Below, in pieces: positions 1 to 11,751 of a stretch of DNA of 64,000 bases (its first letter is position 1; the number at the start of each line of letters is the position of its first letter). Origin of the DNA: Utricularia gibba (Eukaryota; Streptophyta; Magnoliopsida; Lamiales; Lentibulariaceae); assembly GCA_002189035.1 (NCBI GenBank), contig NEEC01000002.1, forward strand, positions 5,727,001-5,791,000. Direction: 5' to 3'. A model generated the notes under the pieces. It had not been told where the DNA came from. It ran no database searches and worked only from the letters and a program-made list of their open reading frames with translations. A program made the position numbers and the translations under genes.

Positions 1-64
1 AACAAGTATAAAACAAGTTACATGATAACAAAACCATAGGCAACATTAATCACAAAGGCATCAA

Positions 65-1171
65 CTAAATAGTCTGCATCTCTAATCCAGATAGATATGC
101 CAAACGATCAATGAATCTCAGATTCATTCCTCGAGTCATACGCACCACACTCTCTTGATATTTAAATAAAGGAGTAGAATTATAAGGGTTCTTGAGTACC
201 ATCATCTTACTCTTACTAATAGAGCCATCCAAGGAAATCAAGAAATCCTTTCCAATAAGCTCAAACATTGCATTATTAGTGACTTGTCTACAATGCTCCA
301 ATGAAGCTGCTCTACTTCGCCAATATATTGGAATTCTAAAAGGTTCATCCCAAGTACTGTTTACTTCATTAAAAAACCAAACATCTATCTCGTACTTTCT
401 CCCAATCCTATATCTTCTTCCTTGTACGTAAAGACGATCCCCAAAAATGTTCACTAGTGGGTATTTGAATCTTGATTTGTCGTAATCAGTTGGAAACGCA
501 ATGACTGAATGAGTCTCGGTTGCAAGGTCGAAGCAGACAATATCATACATTTCTGAAACAACGTTAGATCTCATCCAATAAAGCTTTCCCTTAAGAAATA
601 ATGCACTCGGGCCTTCCTGCATTTCAAGAGGCGCAATTCTCTTCCAACGCGATGACCTCAGACTGTAAACAAGTGTTTCACTCTGGGAGATAGCTACCAC
701 CTTGTGGTCTCCGCTTGCCTCATCGAAACCGAACCCGTGCCTAAAGAACCCGGATGCGGTTTCGACGGGGTAGTCCATTAGCTTCATTTCTATGGTGGAT
801 GGATTCCACAAGCAGCACCAAGAAGGATCAGGTCTGAGTATATAGCACACGATGCCATTGCATGAGCCAACAAAACAATTTTGGTTGCTCTGAAGCATCT
901 CTGAGACTCTGCAGTGAAGTGGCTTCTGAACTTGACCAAGTAGCAAGCATTTAAATGAGAAATTCTCTACAAAGAACTTCCTGTTAGGGAAAACTTTCGT
1001 CTGAAAGAGTAGGTGCGGAGGAGCTGTTCTTGAAATGGCATAACGAGCTTTGGTGAAGTAATGGCTGTCGATCAGAAAAAGCCATGATGTTGAAACGCAT
1101 CTGCACTGGAGGAGACATTTTATGGGAAGCCACTTCAGGATCTCAACAAGCAAATCGTATGAAATATTCAT
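65..1171 (-). CDS. F-box/FBA protein (CPR1-like), array copy 1
   Basis: Single-exon gene of 368 aa. Residues about 2-40 form an F-box (LLVEILKWLP, then a CRCVSTSWLFLID-like segment), which in this family binds SKP1 in an SCF ubiquitin ligase. Residues about 90-340 are an F-box-associated (FBA) domain with the family landmarks GSCNGIVCY, LWNPST, GFGFDE..GDHKVVAI and DVWFFNE, which should bind the substrate; the substrate is unknown. It is one of four same-strand copies and is closest to the copy at 7937-9019, whose flanks also match. The family is recognised with confidence; the exact orthologue is not, since CPR1/CPR30-like and SLF-like proteins look alike at this level. Confidence 0.85.
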   Translation of the reverse strand: MNISYDLLVEILKWLPIKCLLQCRCVSTSWLFLIDSHYFTKARYAISRTAPPHLLFQTKVFPNRKFFVENFSFKCLLLGQVQKPLHCRVSEMLQSNQNCFVGSCNGIVCYILRPDPSWCCLWNPSTIEMKLMDYPVETASGFFRHGFGFDEASGDHKVVAISQSETLVYSLRSSRWKRIAPLEMQEGPSALFLKGKLYWMRSNVVSEMYDIVCFDLATETHSVIAFPTDYDKSRFKYPLVNIFGDRLYVQGRRYRIGRKYEIDVWFFNEVNSTWDEPFRIPIYWRSRAASLEHCRQVTNNAMFELIGKDFLISLDGSISKSKMMVLKNPYNSTPLFKYQESVVRMTRGMNLRFIDRLAYLSGLEMQTI

Positions 1172-4146
1172 GGAAGCAGTTGCAGTAATAAAAAACTGAT
1201 AATTTTTTATTTCAATTTTTTCTTAAGAAAATATGCATTAGTGATGATATATAGAGGTGTCAGAAAAATTAAAAACATTGGATTCGGTATTTCGAATTCT
1301 ATAATTTTGAATTTTTTGTATATATTTTGTATGTATGTTGTGTAGGTTATAGAAATTTATTGATAAAGATTGATATTTATTTAATCATATCTTATATTGA
1401 AAATATTATTTTAAGAAAACTGAAATTGCATGTCAAATTCAAGTAATATTTTAAATTTAGGTTAAATTTCAGATTTCAAACTAAAAAATAATTTCGATTG
1501 AAATTGAAGATTTTTGGATTTTATCTTTGAAATATTTTACATTATTTTTATATTTCTGAAATTTTCTAAACTTTCTGGTTATCTTACTGACATTTCAGGT
1601 TTTCGGCACAATATGAAATCCAAATTTTTTCCAAACATTGATTTAAAAAATTCCACCTCATATTAATGGTTTTTCCCTTCTTATAATTTAATAAAAAAAG
1701 TCAATATAAAAATCGACATGTATTTAACATGAATAAAAAATTTAAATATCCTTAATGTAATTTAAGGTATATCATACTAAATTCAATATCAGCATTTATG
1801 AATTATATTTATGAGAAATGCATTTCAAGGTTTGATACCATCATTTTGTCCCGTGCTCCCAATACTAAAACACGTGGCTTCATTAGTCTCTTCGTCGACA
1901 TCGTCCTCGAATTGTAGTTTAAAAGGTGTTTTTTTATAGAAAATATTATTTAAATAATAGTTATTTAGTATGTTTTTATGAATACTTTAATAATTTGACT
2001 TTGATAAGCAAAAATAGTATATTATTGTAGAAATGTTATTTTTGTATCAAATAAATTTATAAAAAAAAATTAATTATCATAAAATCAAATTAAACATAAA
2101 ATATATAATGGATATTAGGATCAAACACAAAAAATTGGATGCTTATAGTGTGAAAGTTCATGTATCCTGATAGTCACAACAGATTTTTAAATTTTAGTTA
2201 AATCTAATTGAATGTAAACAACAAGATATGAAATTAAAAGTAATGATAAAACAAATTTTTAAATCTAATTTACAAAACTAAAAATGCAATGCCTAAGGAA
2301 TTTCAAGAGGTGTGTCCGATCAGTTTTTGGTATCAAAATTCTAATTTTTTTCCAATTTTCAATGATGTAGGTCCATTTGGACCAATTTTTATAATTATTT
2401 ATATTAAATTTCTTAAGTTTCTTAGATGATCTTATACTTAGTTTTATTATTTAATAATATAAATAAAACTAGCTTTATCGGACTCTTGTGGTATCTATAT
2501 ATAAAATCTATCTATATACGCACATTTCAATACTTTTTCTCTAAATTTCATTTATTAAGCTATAGTTTTTACATTTTCTCTCTCATGGATTTATAATAGA
2601 ATATTAAGAAAAAAAACACATTCAAACGTCGGTTCGAATTCAAAACCAATACACATCCCTTCTATCTCTAAGACATCATATTAAAATTGAAAATTATAAT
2701 AACATAAATTTAAACTACATAAATATTTGCATTCTATCTCTAAATAATTGGATTAATCTATTCCCTGTCTGTATATAGTGCCTCATACATTTTATGCACA
2801 TTAATTAATCATAACAATATTTACACATAAAAATACAAATAGTATTAAAATTACATATTTGATTCACCGAGCTTGGGGCGGCTCATATTTAAAATAATAA
2901 TTAAAATATCTAATTTCATTATTAAATACTATAATTTTATGTAATAAAACACTAATAAAATGTGTGCTGTCAAATATATATATATTATTAAAATATTTTA
3001 GAATACATAATTGAAAAGAAAACATTTTTGAAATAAAACATTTTTATATCCTATAGGATGAGGTGTTAATTATTTCAATTGACTGATGTCATTTGGTATG
3101 GTATTCTCATAATTGCCCATCAACTTGATCTTTCTATTTCATAGTCAGCCATGTGGTCGGGTAACTCTTTAGGAGTATTTGATTGATGAAAAAAATGATA
3201 AAAAAAGATTTAATTTACTTGGATTTAAATAAAGATGATGTGAATAGATTTGTTTTTGTAATAGTATTTAATTAGTGATATTAGAATTATTATTAAGTAA
3301 AGAGAGAATGGTGATTTTAAATAAACTCGTACATGGAGTTAAAAATATCCACGTATTCTATATCTCATTTAAACCTACGAAGTGTACATCATATCATTTG
3401 TAATCATATTTTAAAATTCATTTAACATTATAAACCAAACATGATCTTATGGGAACAAATCCTTGAATTCCACAAGAGTGGCTCAGCCCCAAGTAGTACA
3501 AGCCTCTTCCTCCAATCATCAAATCATAACTCCTCCACACTTATTTCAAATTGAAAATATGACAAATGATCTTTTACTCCATTTTTCTTGTCCTTGTTAT
3601 GTATTTCCAAATACAATTCTTGTAAAAGTAATATATACATCTAATCAACTTCAGTTTTGATTCATGCTTGCTCAAAAGGAATTTTAAACCCTCATGATAT
3701 ATGTGAACTTGACACCCATCAAATAGGATCGGAATTTTTCACTGAAAAAAATAATTGTCAACAACTCTTTTTATGTAGTTGTATAGTTATATTGAGCTGT
3801 ATTGCTAATTTTACTAGCATAATAAATCTTATGAATTACCTCGTCTGTCAAAAAACATCACCTACTACACAGTCACTTGCGAATAGCATTGTCTACTCTC
3901 ATTGTTAAAGAATGAGTGTAATCACAAGATCCTGTTTCAATGTGTTGAAGGTGTGCATACATTCTGTATCAAAATGAAATTCCGTATTGAGCCATCCAGA
4001 ACCCGGTGTATCAACGAGTGGATACTCGAGTAGCATACTGAATTTGTATTCGAATCCAATATTGATTATCATGAAGAGAATTTTGTGTGTCATAAACAAC
4101 CATGGTTTAGGAACATGAAACCGAAATAAATCTAATATATAACTAA
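1172..4146. other. AT-rich intergenic spacer
   Basis: Almost 3 kb of AT-rich DNA between F-box copies. The first 300 bp or so upstream of copy 1 match the upstream region of the copy at 7937-9019 and are therefore a conserved promoter segment. Short open frames at 3463-3660, 3657-3908 and 3905-4150 match no family I recognise and look like chance frames. No RNA gene or clear transposon was seen. Confidence 0.5.
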
Positions 4147-5217
4147 TCAAGGCAAAATATCCAATGGTTCGATCCTAGGCCTCAAGCGCGCCACACTTTC
4201 ATGCCATTTAAACAATGGGATGGATCTATATGGGTTATTGAAGATCATCATGCTATCACTATCAGTAAAACCATCCAATGAAACCAAGAAATCATTCCCA
4301 ATAAGCTCAACCACCCCATGATCATTGACTTGATCAAATTGTTGCTTTAGAAGTTGTTTCGGGCTAAAATAGATTGGAATTCTAAAAGGCTTATCCCAAC
4401 TACCCTTTTCCTCATTTAAAAACCAGAGATCAACCCCAGATCCTCTTTCAGATCTTCTTCCTTGTAAGTAAACCCGATCCTCAAATATGTTCAACAGCCG
4501 GCATTTCAAACATGATAGTTCAAAATCCGCTGGAAACGCAATGATCCTATGAGTCTCGGTTGCTAGATCAAAACAAACAATATCGTACATGTTGTAGAGT
4601 TTCCATCTCGTCCATTAAAACTTCCCTTTTAAGAATAGAGAATTATAACATTCCATGTCATCCCATATCTCTAGAGACTGAATTCTTCTCCAAGTATTTG
4701 ATCTCAAGCTATGAAGATATGTTCTTCCTGCTTTGATGGCTACCACCTTGTGATCCTCAGTAGACTCATCAAAACCTAATCCATAATTACGGACTTCAGT
4801 GAGGGGTGTACCAGGGTCACTGAGAAGCTTGATTTCTCTTGTGGATGGATTCCACAGGCAGCAGCAAGAAGGATTAGGTCGGAGTAAGTAGCAGACGATG
4901 CCGTTGCATGAACCAATGAAGTAGTTGCGATTACTTTGAAGCAGTGCTGGGACTTCATCGTCAATTGATTCTGGAACCTGACCCAGTAGCAAGGATTTAA
5001 CAGAAAAGTTCCTTACGATAAATTTCTTTTTAGGGTAAACCTTCTTCTTAAAGAGTAGGTTCGCTGCAGTCATTGTTGAAATGGTGTAATGGGCTTTGGC
5101 AAAGTGATGCCCATCGATCAAGAAAAGCCATGACCGTGAAACAGATCTGAATCGTAAAAGAGATTTTACAGGGAGCCATTTTAGGATCTCCACCAACAAG
5201 TCCTGTGCAATATGCAT
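4147..5217 (-). pseudogene. F-box/FBA gene with in-frame stop, array copy 2
   Basis: A 357-codon frame that matches the other copies end to end (F-box in the first 40 codons, then FBA) but is broken by TAA at 4615-4617. The two halves (5217 to 4618 and 4590 to 4147) are in the same frame. The intact copies read FLKGKLYWMR here; this copy reads FLKGKF, stop, then WTRW. So the Tyr codon became TAA and the neighbouring Leu became Phe, with no frameshift. Unless the stop is read through, the product ends after 200 aa, keeping the F-box and about a third of the FBA domain. It could be a pseudogene or a truncated F-box protein acting as a competitor; expression data would separate these. Confidence 0.8.
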
Positions 5218-7100
5218 GGAAGCAATGAAAATCAGTAATGTTGTTCTTTTTGAAGGGAATATGCATAAATTGGGGATGATATATTGGAATTAGAGAAAAA
5301 CAATTATATACAAAATTTTGAAAAGCTTTTTTTATATTGATATGAATTCAATGCAGATTTCAGAAATTTTTTAATACGAATTATCGCATTTCATATTTAC
5401 ATAATCTAATATTATATTTAAAAAGTCTGAATGTTGAAGATTATTTTTTTAGAGAAACACATGCAAGGGTGAGCGAAATTTGAAAATAGTGAAAAGTATG
5501 TTGAAAATCACTATACTACTAACATAAATTTAACACGTGTCTCGTAATATATTGTTAGGACTTAAATCTGATTCTTTGAAATTTTTAATCAATAAAACAA
5601 AATTATTATTTTTAAAACATTCATAAGTATATTGAAGTAAAATTAACATTCCCATATTTCACTTGTGAATACAAAATTGATGCAATAAGAAATATGCATG
5701 GAATTTCATATAAATATTTTAAAAACTTTATTTTCATTTGAGGAACTATATCTTTCAAAAAAAAATCACAATCATTTAGGGTTTAGAGTTCGAATTTTGA
5801 TTATTTTGAAAGTTTTTGGTATCCTTTTGTGAAGTTTTGCTATTTATTTAATGTTATTGTAAAGAGCCTTTCTTATAAAAAGGGTAGTGAAAGTTGGTAT
5901 CTCATCTATAGTTTTTGCTGTTCCAGAAAGGGCATATGAGTTATTTTATCTAACATATCTAGGTAAAGTTAATATTCAATATGGTAGTTTTTATTCCATA
6001 CGCATATATATTAGAAGATGATCACTTTTGTAAATGATGTAAAAAACTAGGGCATATAATCGCTTGAAGAATATGAGTAGGGGCATGGAGTCACCTAACA
6101 TAGATAATGAAATTCACAAGTCTAGAAGTCTAAGGGGTAGACACGGGAGAATGAATTTATTTGACTTAAGTAGGTCGAAGGGCACCATAGTTATAGCAGA
6201 AGTGTGTTTTCAACTCGATTAGTTAATTAGCGAGTCGAACTTATTAACTGGTTTTAAGCAGCTTACCGGTTAATCTAGAGTCCGTACTGGTTTTGGAATC
6301 AGAATATTTTAATTCTAAAATTTAATTTTTTTAAAAAAAAATGAAAATATTGATAAGGTTTTCAAAAATTCCAATGCTAAATTGATAGAAAGGTTCGATA
6401 TACTCGTCAAATACTTCGGTTTTGTGCTTTTGTTAATGAAAATATAGAATACATGTATTAGTAACTATATTTCGAATTATATTATTACTATTTGATGTTA
6501 GTATTTTAATGTATTTAAAATAATTTTTATTAATTCTTATTTGACTGGTCAAAACTAGATTTGAAAATATAGTAGTATGTATAGTATAGTATTCTTGATT
6601 TTCTCATTTTTTGAATTATCAATCATTGTTCATTTATTCACATCATTATTTATTTATTTATTTTTAAATCAAAAACTCAAAATGTTCTAAGAAAACGGGT
6701 GCATCATAATAAACATTCTTTCTTCACTTTTATCCATGTTAATATTCATATTTCGGAAAAAATTGTGAATTTCATATTGGATTTAAAAACTTCAATTTCA
6801 GGAAAACATTTGGTGAAAATTTCAAAATGTAAAAAAAAAAATAATATATTTTTTTATAATAAAAATATATAACACTAATATATATTACTCAATATATCTA
6901 AAAAACTAAAAAAACGTCAAGGCTTTGGGCAAAATTATTTTGTTTCGAGATAGTCTTTGCAAAAAACCATAGGCCAATTTTAATGGTGCTGATTATGTTG
7001 TATTTGGACACTACAAATGAAAACGTATTTGGGAGCAAAATTGTGGAGCATTATTGAACATGACAATCTCATTCTTGAACGTACCACCAATACTACTACA
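5218..7100. other. AT-rich intergenic spacer
   Basis: No supported gene. The first few hundred bases are the upstream region of F-box copy 2. Around 6040-6300 the composition is less AT-rich and may be an old transposon fragment, but no diagnostic motif is visible. Confidence 0.4.
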
Positions 7101-7139
7101 TTCCAAGCAAGATAAGAAGAGTTTCTTACCAGAAAAGAA

Positions 7140-7700
7140 TCAGTAAGGTGGCCATTCTATCTACCCTTGATCGATATATTGTTGTATACAATTGATATCA
7201 GACAACAAATTTGACTGCAAAAATCAAGAAAAATAGACATCAAGATTTAGCGTAGTTCACCACAAAATAAGGGTTACATCCAAACTCAATTTCAAAAAAA
7301 ATTCACTATTTACCACAGTAAATATAAAATAGAATTACCATGATAAACTACCGGATTTTACTTTATCCCCAAAAATGAATAGGAAAAAATACTATTTTTC
7401 TCCTTTCTGTATTCTATTCTCGAAAACCGAATTACTACCGAACTCACTCAAAAACACCTCAAATGCTACGAGCTCTTGTTGGGATTGGATTGGAATGATC
7501 TATGGGGAAGTGTTCCCCTCTATTTATAGAGGGAACCATCAAACCTCTCAGCCAACCCCACCAATCTTTTCTCTCCGATCAATGCCATCAATTGCATGTT
7601 TTTTATTCTAATACCAAATATTACAATTCAAATTTATCTTGTATAATATTATCTGATTTGAACACTCAATTCTCACGGTCCTACATTCTCTCCTTTCAAG
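7140..7700 (+). repeat. possible degraded solo LTR (Copia-like)
   Basis: Non-coding segment with two features that resemble plant Copia long terminal repeats as I remember them: a GTAGTTCACC block followed by GGGTTACATCC near 7250-7280, and a TATA-containing block (TCTATTTATAGAGGG) near 7518-7532. No gag/pol frame, target-site duplication or second LTR was found, so it would be a solo or decayed LTR. This is a pattern-based guess. Confidence 0.3.
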
Positions 7701-7936
7701 TAAAAAACTCCATATAAGATTAGCAAGGTATTATTTGAAGCTCAATGTGCCATGATACTTACATGTGCATGGATTAAATTTACAATAGTAATAACTCATA
7801 TCATAAAAGGTTTAATACTTTTATTTGAATATACAATGAGTTATAATATGACTTGCGAAATAACATCATCATCATAGAAAAGTCATCACAAAGGCATCAA
7901 CTTTGCATCTCTAATCCATAGAGATACATCAAACGA

Positions 7937-9019
7937 TCAATGGATCTCAAGTTTAATTCTTGAGCTCAAATGCATTAAACTCTCTTGGTATTTGAATAAA
8001 GGAATAGACATATAAGGGTTCTTTATTACCATCATCTTATTTCCATTAATAGAGCCATCCAATGAAATCAAAAAATCATTTCCAATAAGCTCAAACATCG
8101 CATTACTAGTGACTTGTGCACAACGCTCCAATGAAGCTGCTCTTCTTCGCCAATATATTGGAATTCTAAAAGGCTTATCCCAAGTACCACTTCCTTCATT
8201 CAAAAACCAGACATCCATCCAAAACCTTCTCCCAGTCCGGTATCTTCTTCCTTGCACGTAAATCCGATCTTTGAAAATGTTCACTAGTGGGTAATTCAAT
8301 CTCGATATATTATACTTAGCCGGAAACGCAATGATCGTATGAGTTTCAGTTGATAGATCGAAGCAGATAATATCGTACATCCCCCGAACAACACTAGACC
8401 TCATCCAATAAAGCTTCCCCTTGAGAAATAATCCACTCGGGCCATCATATATTTCAAGGGGCGCAATTCTCTTCCAGCACATTGACCTCAAACCATAAAC
8501 ATATGTCTCTCTGTGGTTGATCGCTACCACCTTGTGATCCCCACTCACTTCATCGAAACCGAAACCGTGCATATGGAACCTGGAGATAGATGTGATGGGG
8601 TAGTCAATTACCTTCATTTCTCCAGTGGATGGATTCCATAAGCAGCACCCAGAAGGATTAGCTCTGATTACGTAGCACAAGATGCCGTTGCATGAGCCAA
8701 TAAACCAGTTGTGGTTGCTTTGAAGCACCTTTGGGACTTCACAATCAATTGTTTCCTGAATTTGACCCAGTAGCAAACATTTCAATGCAAAATTTTTTAC
8801 AAAGAACGTTGTGTTAGGGTAAAACTTTGTCTTAAAGAAGAGGTGAGCGGGAGCTCTTCTTGAAATGGCGTGATGAGCTTTGGTGAAGTAAGAACTGTCG
8901 ATTAAACAAAGCCATGACTTCGAAACTGATCTGCACCGTAGAAGACATTTCACAGGAAGCCATTTCAGGATCTCCACAAGAAGATCATGTGAAATATGCA
9001 TGGAAGAAGATGCAACCAT
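7937..9019 (-). CDS. F-box/FBA protein (CPR1-like), array copy 3
   Basis: Single-exon gene of 360 aa with an N-terminal F-box (about residues 8-48) and an FBA domain (landmarks GSCNGILCY, LWNPSTGEM, GFGFDEVSGDHKVVAI, DVWFLNEGSGTW). The preferred start is 9019 (MVASSS...); an internal Met at about residue 7 aligns with the start of copy 1. Coding sequence, both UTR regions and promoter resemble copy 1. At the 3' end it carries one extra base relative to copy 1 (CTTGAGATC versus CTGAGATTC), so the frame closes early and the C-terminal tail of copy 1 is lost. Expected to be an SCF substrate adaptor; substrate unknown. Confidence 0.85.
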   Translation of the reverse strand: MVASSSMHISHDLLVEILKWLPVKCLLRCRSVSKSWLCLIDSSYFTKAHHAISRRAPAHLFFKTKFYPNTTFFVKNFALKCLLLGQIQETIDCEVPKVLQSNHNWFIGSCNGILCYVIRANPSGCCLWNPSTGEMKVIDYPITSISRFHMHGFGFDEVSGDHKVVAINHRETYVYGLRSMCWKRIAPLEIYDGPSGLFLKGKLYWMRSSVVRGMYDIICFDLSTETHTIIAFPAKYNISRLNYPLVNIFKDRIYVQGRRYRTGRRFWMDVWFLNEGSGTWDKPFRIPIYWRRRAASLERCAQVTSNAMFELIGNDFLISLDGSINGNKMMVIKNPYMSIPLFKYQESLMHLSSRIKLEIH

Positions 9020-10635
9020 GAAAATTGCTAAGCTTTTTTTTTTTTTTCACGTTCTCATGGAATACACATAATGCATTGGTGATTATATATAGGCATGAGC
9101 AAAAAATAAAAACACTGGATTCGTCATTTGGAATTCGATAATTTTAAATTTTTATGTATATTATGTAGGTTATAGAAATTTATTGATAAAGACTGCTATT
9201 TATTTAATTCTATTTTATATTAAAATATTATTTCAATTTAATTCTATTAACATATTAATTTTTTAATTAAGATTTCAAATTTATGTGAAATTTTAAATTT
9301 TTGGCCTAAAAATAATTTCAAATGTAAATTGAGATTTTTTAGATTTTAATTATCAAAATATATTACATTAGTTTTTATATTTTTGAAATTTTCTCATAAT
9401 TTTGATTATGTTTATGAAATTTCAGTTTTTTTTTATATAATAAAAAGTCCAAATGTTTTCTAGAACATTAATCTCAAGAGATTTCACACTCATAGCGAAT
9501 GGCTTTTTATATTATAATTCAACAAAAATTACGTATTAGATAAATAATTTTATAATTAACCAAAATGTTCATAACACATAATTGATTACAAAATTTTTTT
9601 AAACTAGAAAATATATGATTGTATTTCATCATTGTAGATTAACAAAACACATTATTTAGAGATTTTTTATTCTTAGATTGATTTTTTTGCATTTGAGTAT
9701 TTTAAATAGGACTCATGAATGGAGCTAACTTCAAGGAAGAAATTGTTGGCATGAAGTCATGTTCCTAGTCAACCAGCCAGCAAGAACATGTGCAGGTTTA
9801 CACTCACTTGAACGAAGTTCATGCAACCTGAATTTCTCAAACGGCAGATGATCATACATGATCCCGTGATCATCTACTTGCATGTTGATTATATGATTAT
9901 GTGATGAAGTTTGTTAGCGAAGGTGATTTTCGGTTTGCAAAACATATGAGTTTGATTGAATGTTATTTAGTTTGTTTGATCATGTTCTGATTATCATCTT
10001 TATCAAAAAGTTTCAGCTATTTGTCAATTGAGTTGTAGCTTTTTAAGTTCCAAGTCTATTTCATTTGCCTCTCTTGTCTCTAGGCACTCAAACACATGAC
10101 CAAATCTTGGTTACACTTATAAACTTTGTCCAAATAGTAAAGCAATAATTTAGCCATACCTAAACCGATATCATTGACAAGATAATTAAGAACATAAGAA
10201 TAGACAAAATGTTTTCTGCAGTATCTTATATTAGTATATATAGTATTGGATCGAATTGCAATGATGGTTATCAGTATAGCGATTGAATACGCAGATCGTA
10301 TCACAATTGTAATTGAAAGCCAAGGTGAATACAAAAGCAATAGCAGCATAAAATGAAATAATAAAGTAAGTGGATGAAAAAAAGGGGGTATTTCGAAATC
10401 TGACCACTCTCTCACTACTTTGTATAAGAAATCTAGTCATACTTAATGTAATTTTTTTAACGTAGTATGTATAAGAGAGTGTTAAGGTGACCAAATTTGT
10501 AAATTAAATATGCTGAATACAATACCCAGCTTAGTTTATGACTATAAACAAAATGAATTGAGACAAAAAAACAGATGTATGGAGAGCCCCATTTTCACTG
10601 ATTCAGGGCTGGCTTCAAGCTTCGAAACATATAGT
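9020..10635. other. AT-rich intergenic spacer with copy-3 promoter
   Basis: Holds the upstream region of F-box copy 3; about 9060-9240 is recognisably related to about 1230-1420 upstream of copy 1. A small inverted repeat (GATGATCA at 9847-9854 and TGATCATC at 9867-9874) lies in a less AT-rich stretch at 9700-9900. The open frames at 10080-10494 show no family features. Confidence 0.45.
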
Positions 10636-11751
10636 TTAAGGGGTGTAGGGTTCTTGTGTTCTTGGCCTCAAACGTATTATACTCTGTTCGAATTTAAACG
10701 AAGGGTTGGCACTATAGGGGCTCTTCAGGATCAGCATGCTGCTCCTATTTGTGAAACCATTCACTGAAATCAAGAAATCGTTTCCAATAAACTCAATAAT
10801 CCCATTATCAGTGACTTGTGGGTAGTGTTTGTTTGCAGCTTCATTCACTCGCCAGTAGATTGGGATTCTGAAAACCTCGTTCCAGGTACCAGTTTCATCG
10901 TTTAGAAAGCACAGATCAACGCATGCTTCTCTTCCAACCTCGAATCCTCTTCCATGAACGTAAACCCGATTCGCAAAAACGTTGATTAGTCTGTGTTTTG
11001 AACGTGAAAATTCATAACCCATTGGAAATGCAATGATCGTATGGGTCTCAGTTGCCAGATCAAAACAAACCATATCATCCATCCCGGAAACTCTCGACCT
11101 TACCCAGTAAAGCTTCCACTTCAGAAAAATGGCTTTCAAGGATACTAGATCTGATATCTCAGGTGGCAGCGCGATTCTTTTCCAACGATTGTTCCTCAAA
11201 CTGTAGACGTACGCTTCACCGGACCTGATGGCTACCACCTTATGGTCTCCGGTGGACTCATCGAACCCGAACCCATACGAATGGAATCCGGGGATGGCTG
11301 CCACGCCGACGGGGTCGTCGAGAAACTTCATTTCTCTGGTGTATGGATTCCACAGGCAGTAACAACAATCCCCTAGTGTTTGGAGTAAATAGCATACTAT
11401 ACCTTTGAATGAGCCAAGGAAATAACTGCGATTTCTTTCAAGTAGTCCTGGGACTTCATCGTTAATCTGTTCCAGAACTCGACCAAGTAACAAGGATTTA
11501 ACAGAGAATTCTTTGACTAGGAATTTCCGGTGAGGGCAAACCTTAGCCCTGAACAATACTCGACGGGGAGCCATTCTTGAAATGGCGTAGTGAGCTTCAG
11601 CGAAGTAACTACTGTCGATCAAAAACAGCCATGATTTGGAAACAGATCTGAATCGCAAGATCGATTTTACAGGGAGCCATTTCAGGATCTGCACCAGCAA
11701 GTCATGGGAAATGTGCATGGAAGAGGAAGCAGAACCCATGATGAAAATCAA
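10636..11751 (-). CDS. F-box/FBA protein (CPR1-like), array copy 4
   Basis: Single-exon gene of 371 aa. The F-box lies at about residues 13-52 (SHDLLVQILKWLPVKSILRF, then SVSKSWLFLID); the FBA domain follows with GFGFDESTGDHKVVAI and a C-terminal ELIGNDFLIS-type motif (here EFIGNDFLIS). Two in-frame Met codons (11751 and 11739) could start it; the second gives MGSASSS, similar in style to copy 3. It is the most divergent intact copy and the outermost member of the same-strand array. Expected role is an SCF ubiquitin ligase adaptor; target unknown. Confidence 0.83.
   Translation of the reverse strand: MIFIMGSASSSMHISHDLLVQILKWLPVKSILRFRSVSKSWLFLIDSSYFAEAHYAISRMAPRRVLFRAKVCPHRKFLVKEFSVKSLLLGRVLEQINDEVPGLLERNRSYFLGSFKGIVCYLLQTLGDCCYCLWNPYTREMKFLDDPVGVAAIPGFHSYGFGFDESTGDHKVVAIRSGEAYVYSLRNNRWKRIALPPEISDLVSLKAIFLKWKLYWVRSRVSGMDDMVCFDLATETHTIIAFPMGYEFSRSKHRLINVFANRVYVHGRGFEVGREACVDLCFLNDETGTWNEVFRIPIYWRVNEAANKHYPQVTDNGIIEFIGNDFLISVNGFTNRSSMLILKSPYSANPSFKFEQSIIRLRPRTQEPYTP

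Noticed and set aside
9847-9874. Inverted repeat GATGATCA/TGATCATC as a hairpin RNA or terminator
   Set aside because: Only 8 bp per arm and itself near-palindromic; expected by chance in this AT-rich DNA.
65-11751. S-locus F-box (SLF) cluster of a self-incompatibility locus
   Set aside because: F-box plus FBA proteins of about 360 aa in tandem resemble SLF genes, but no S-RNase is in the window and the neighbours are ordinary genes. CPR1-like F-box arrays are common in plants.
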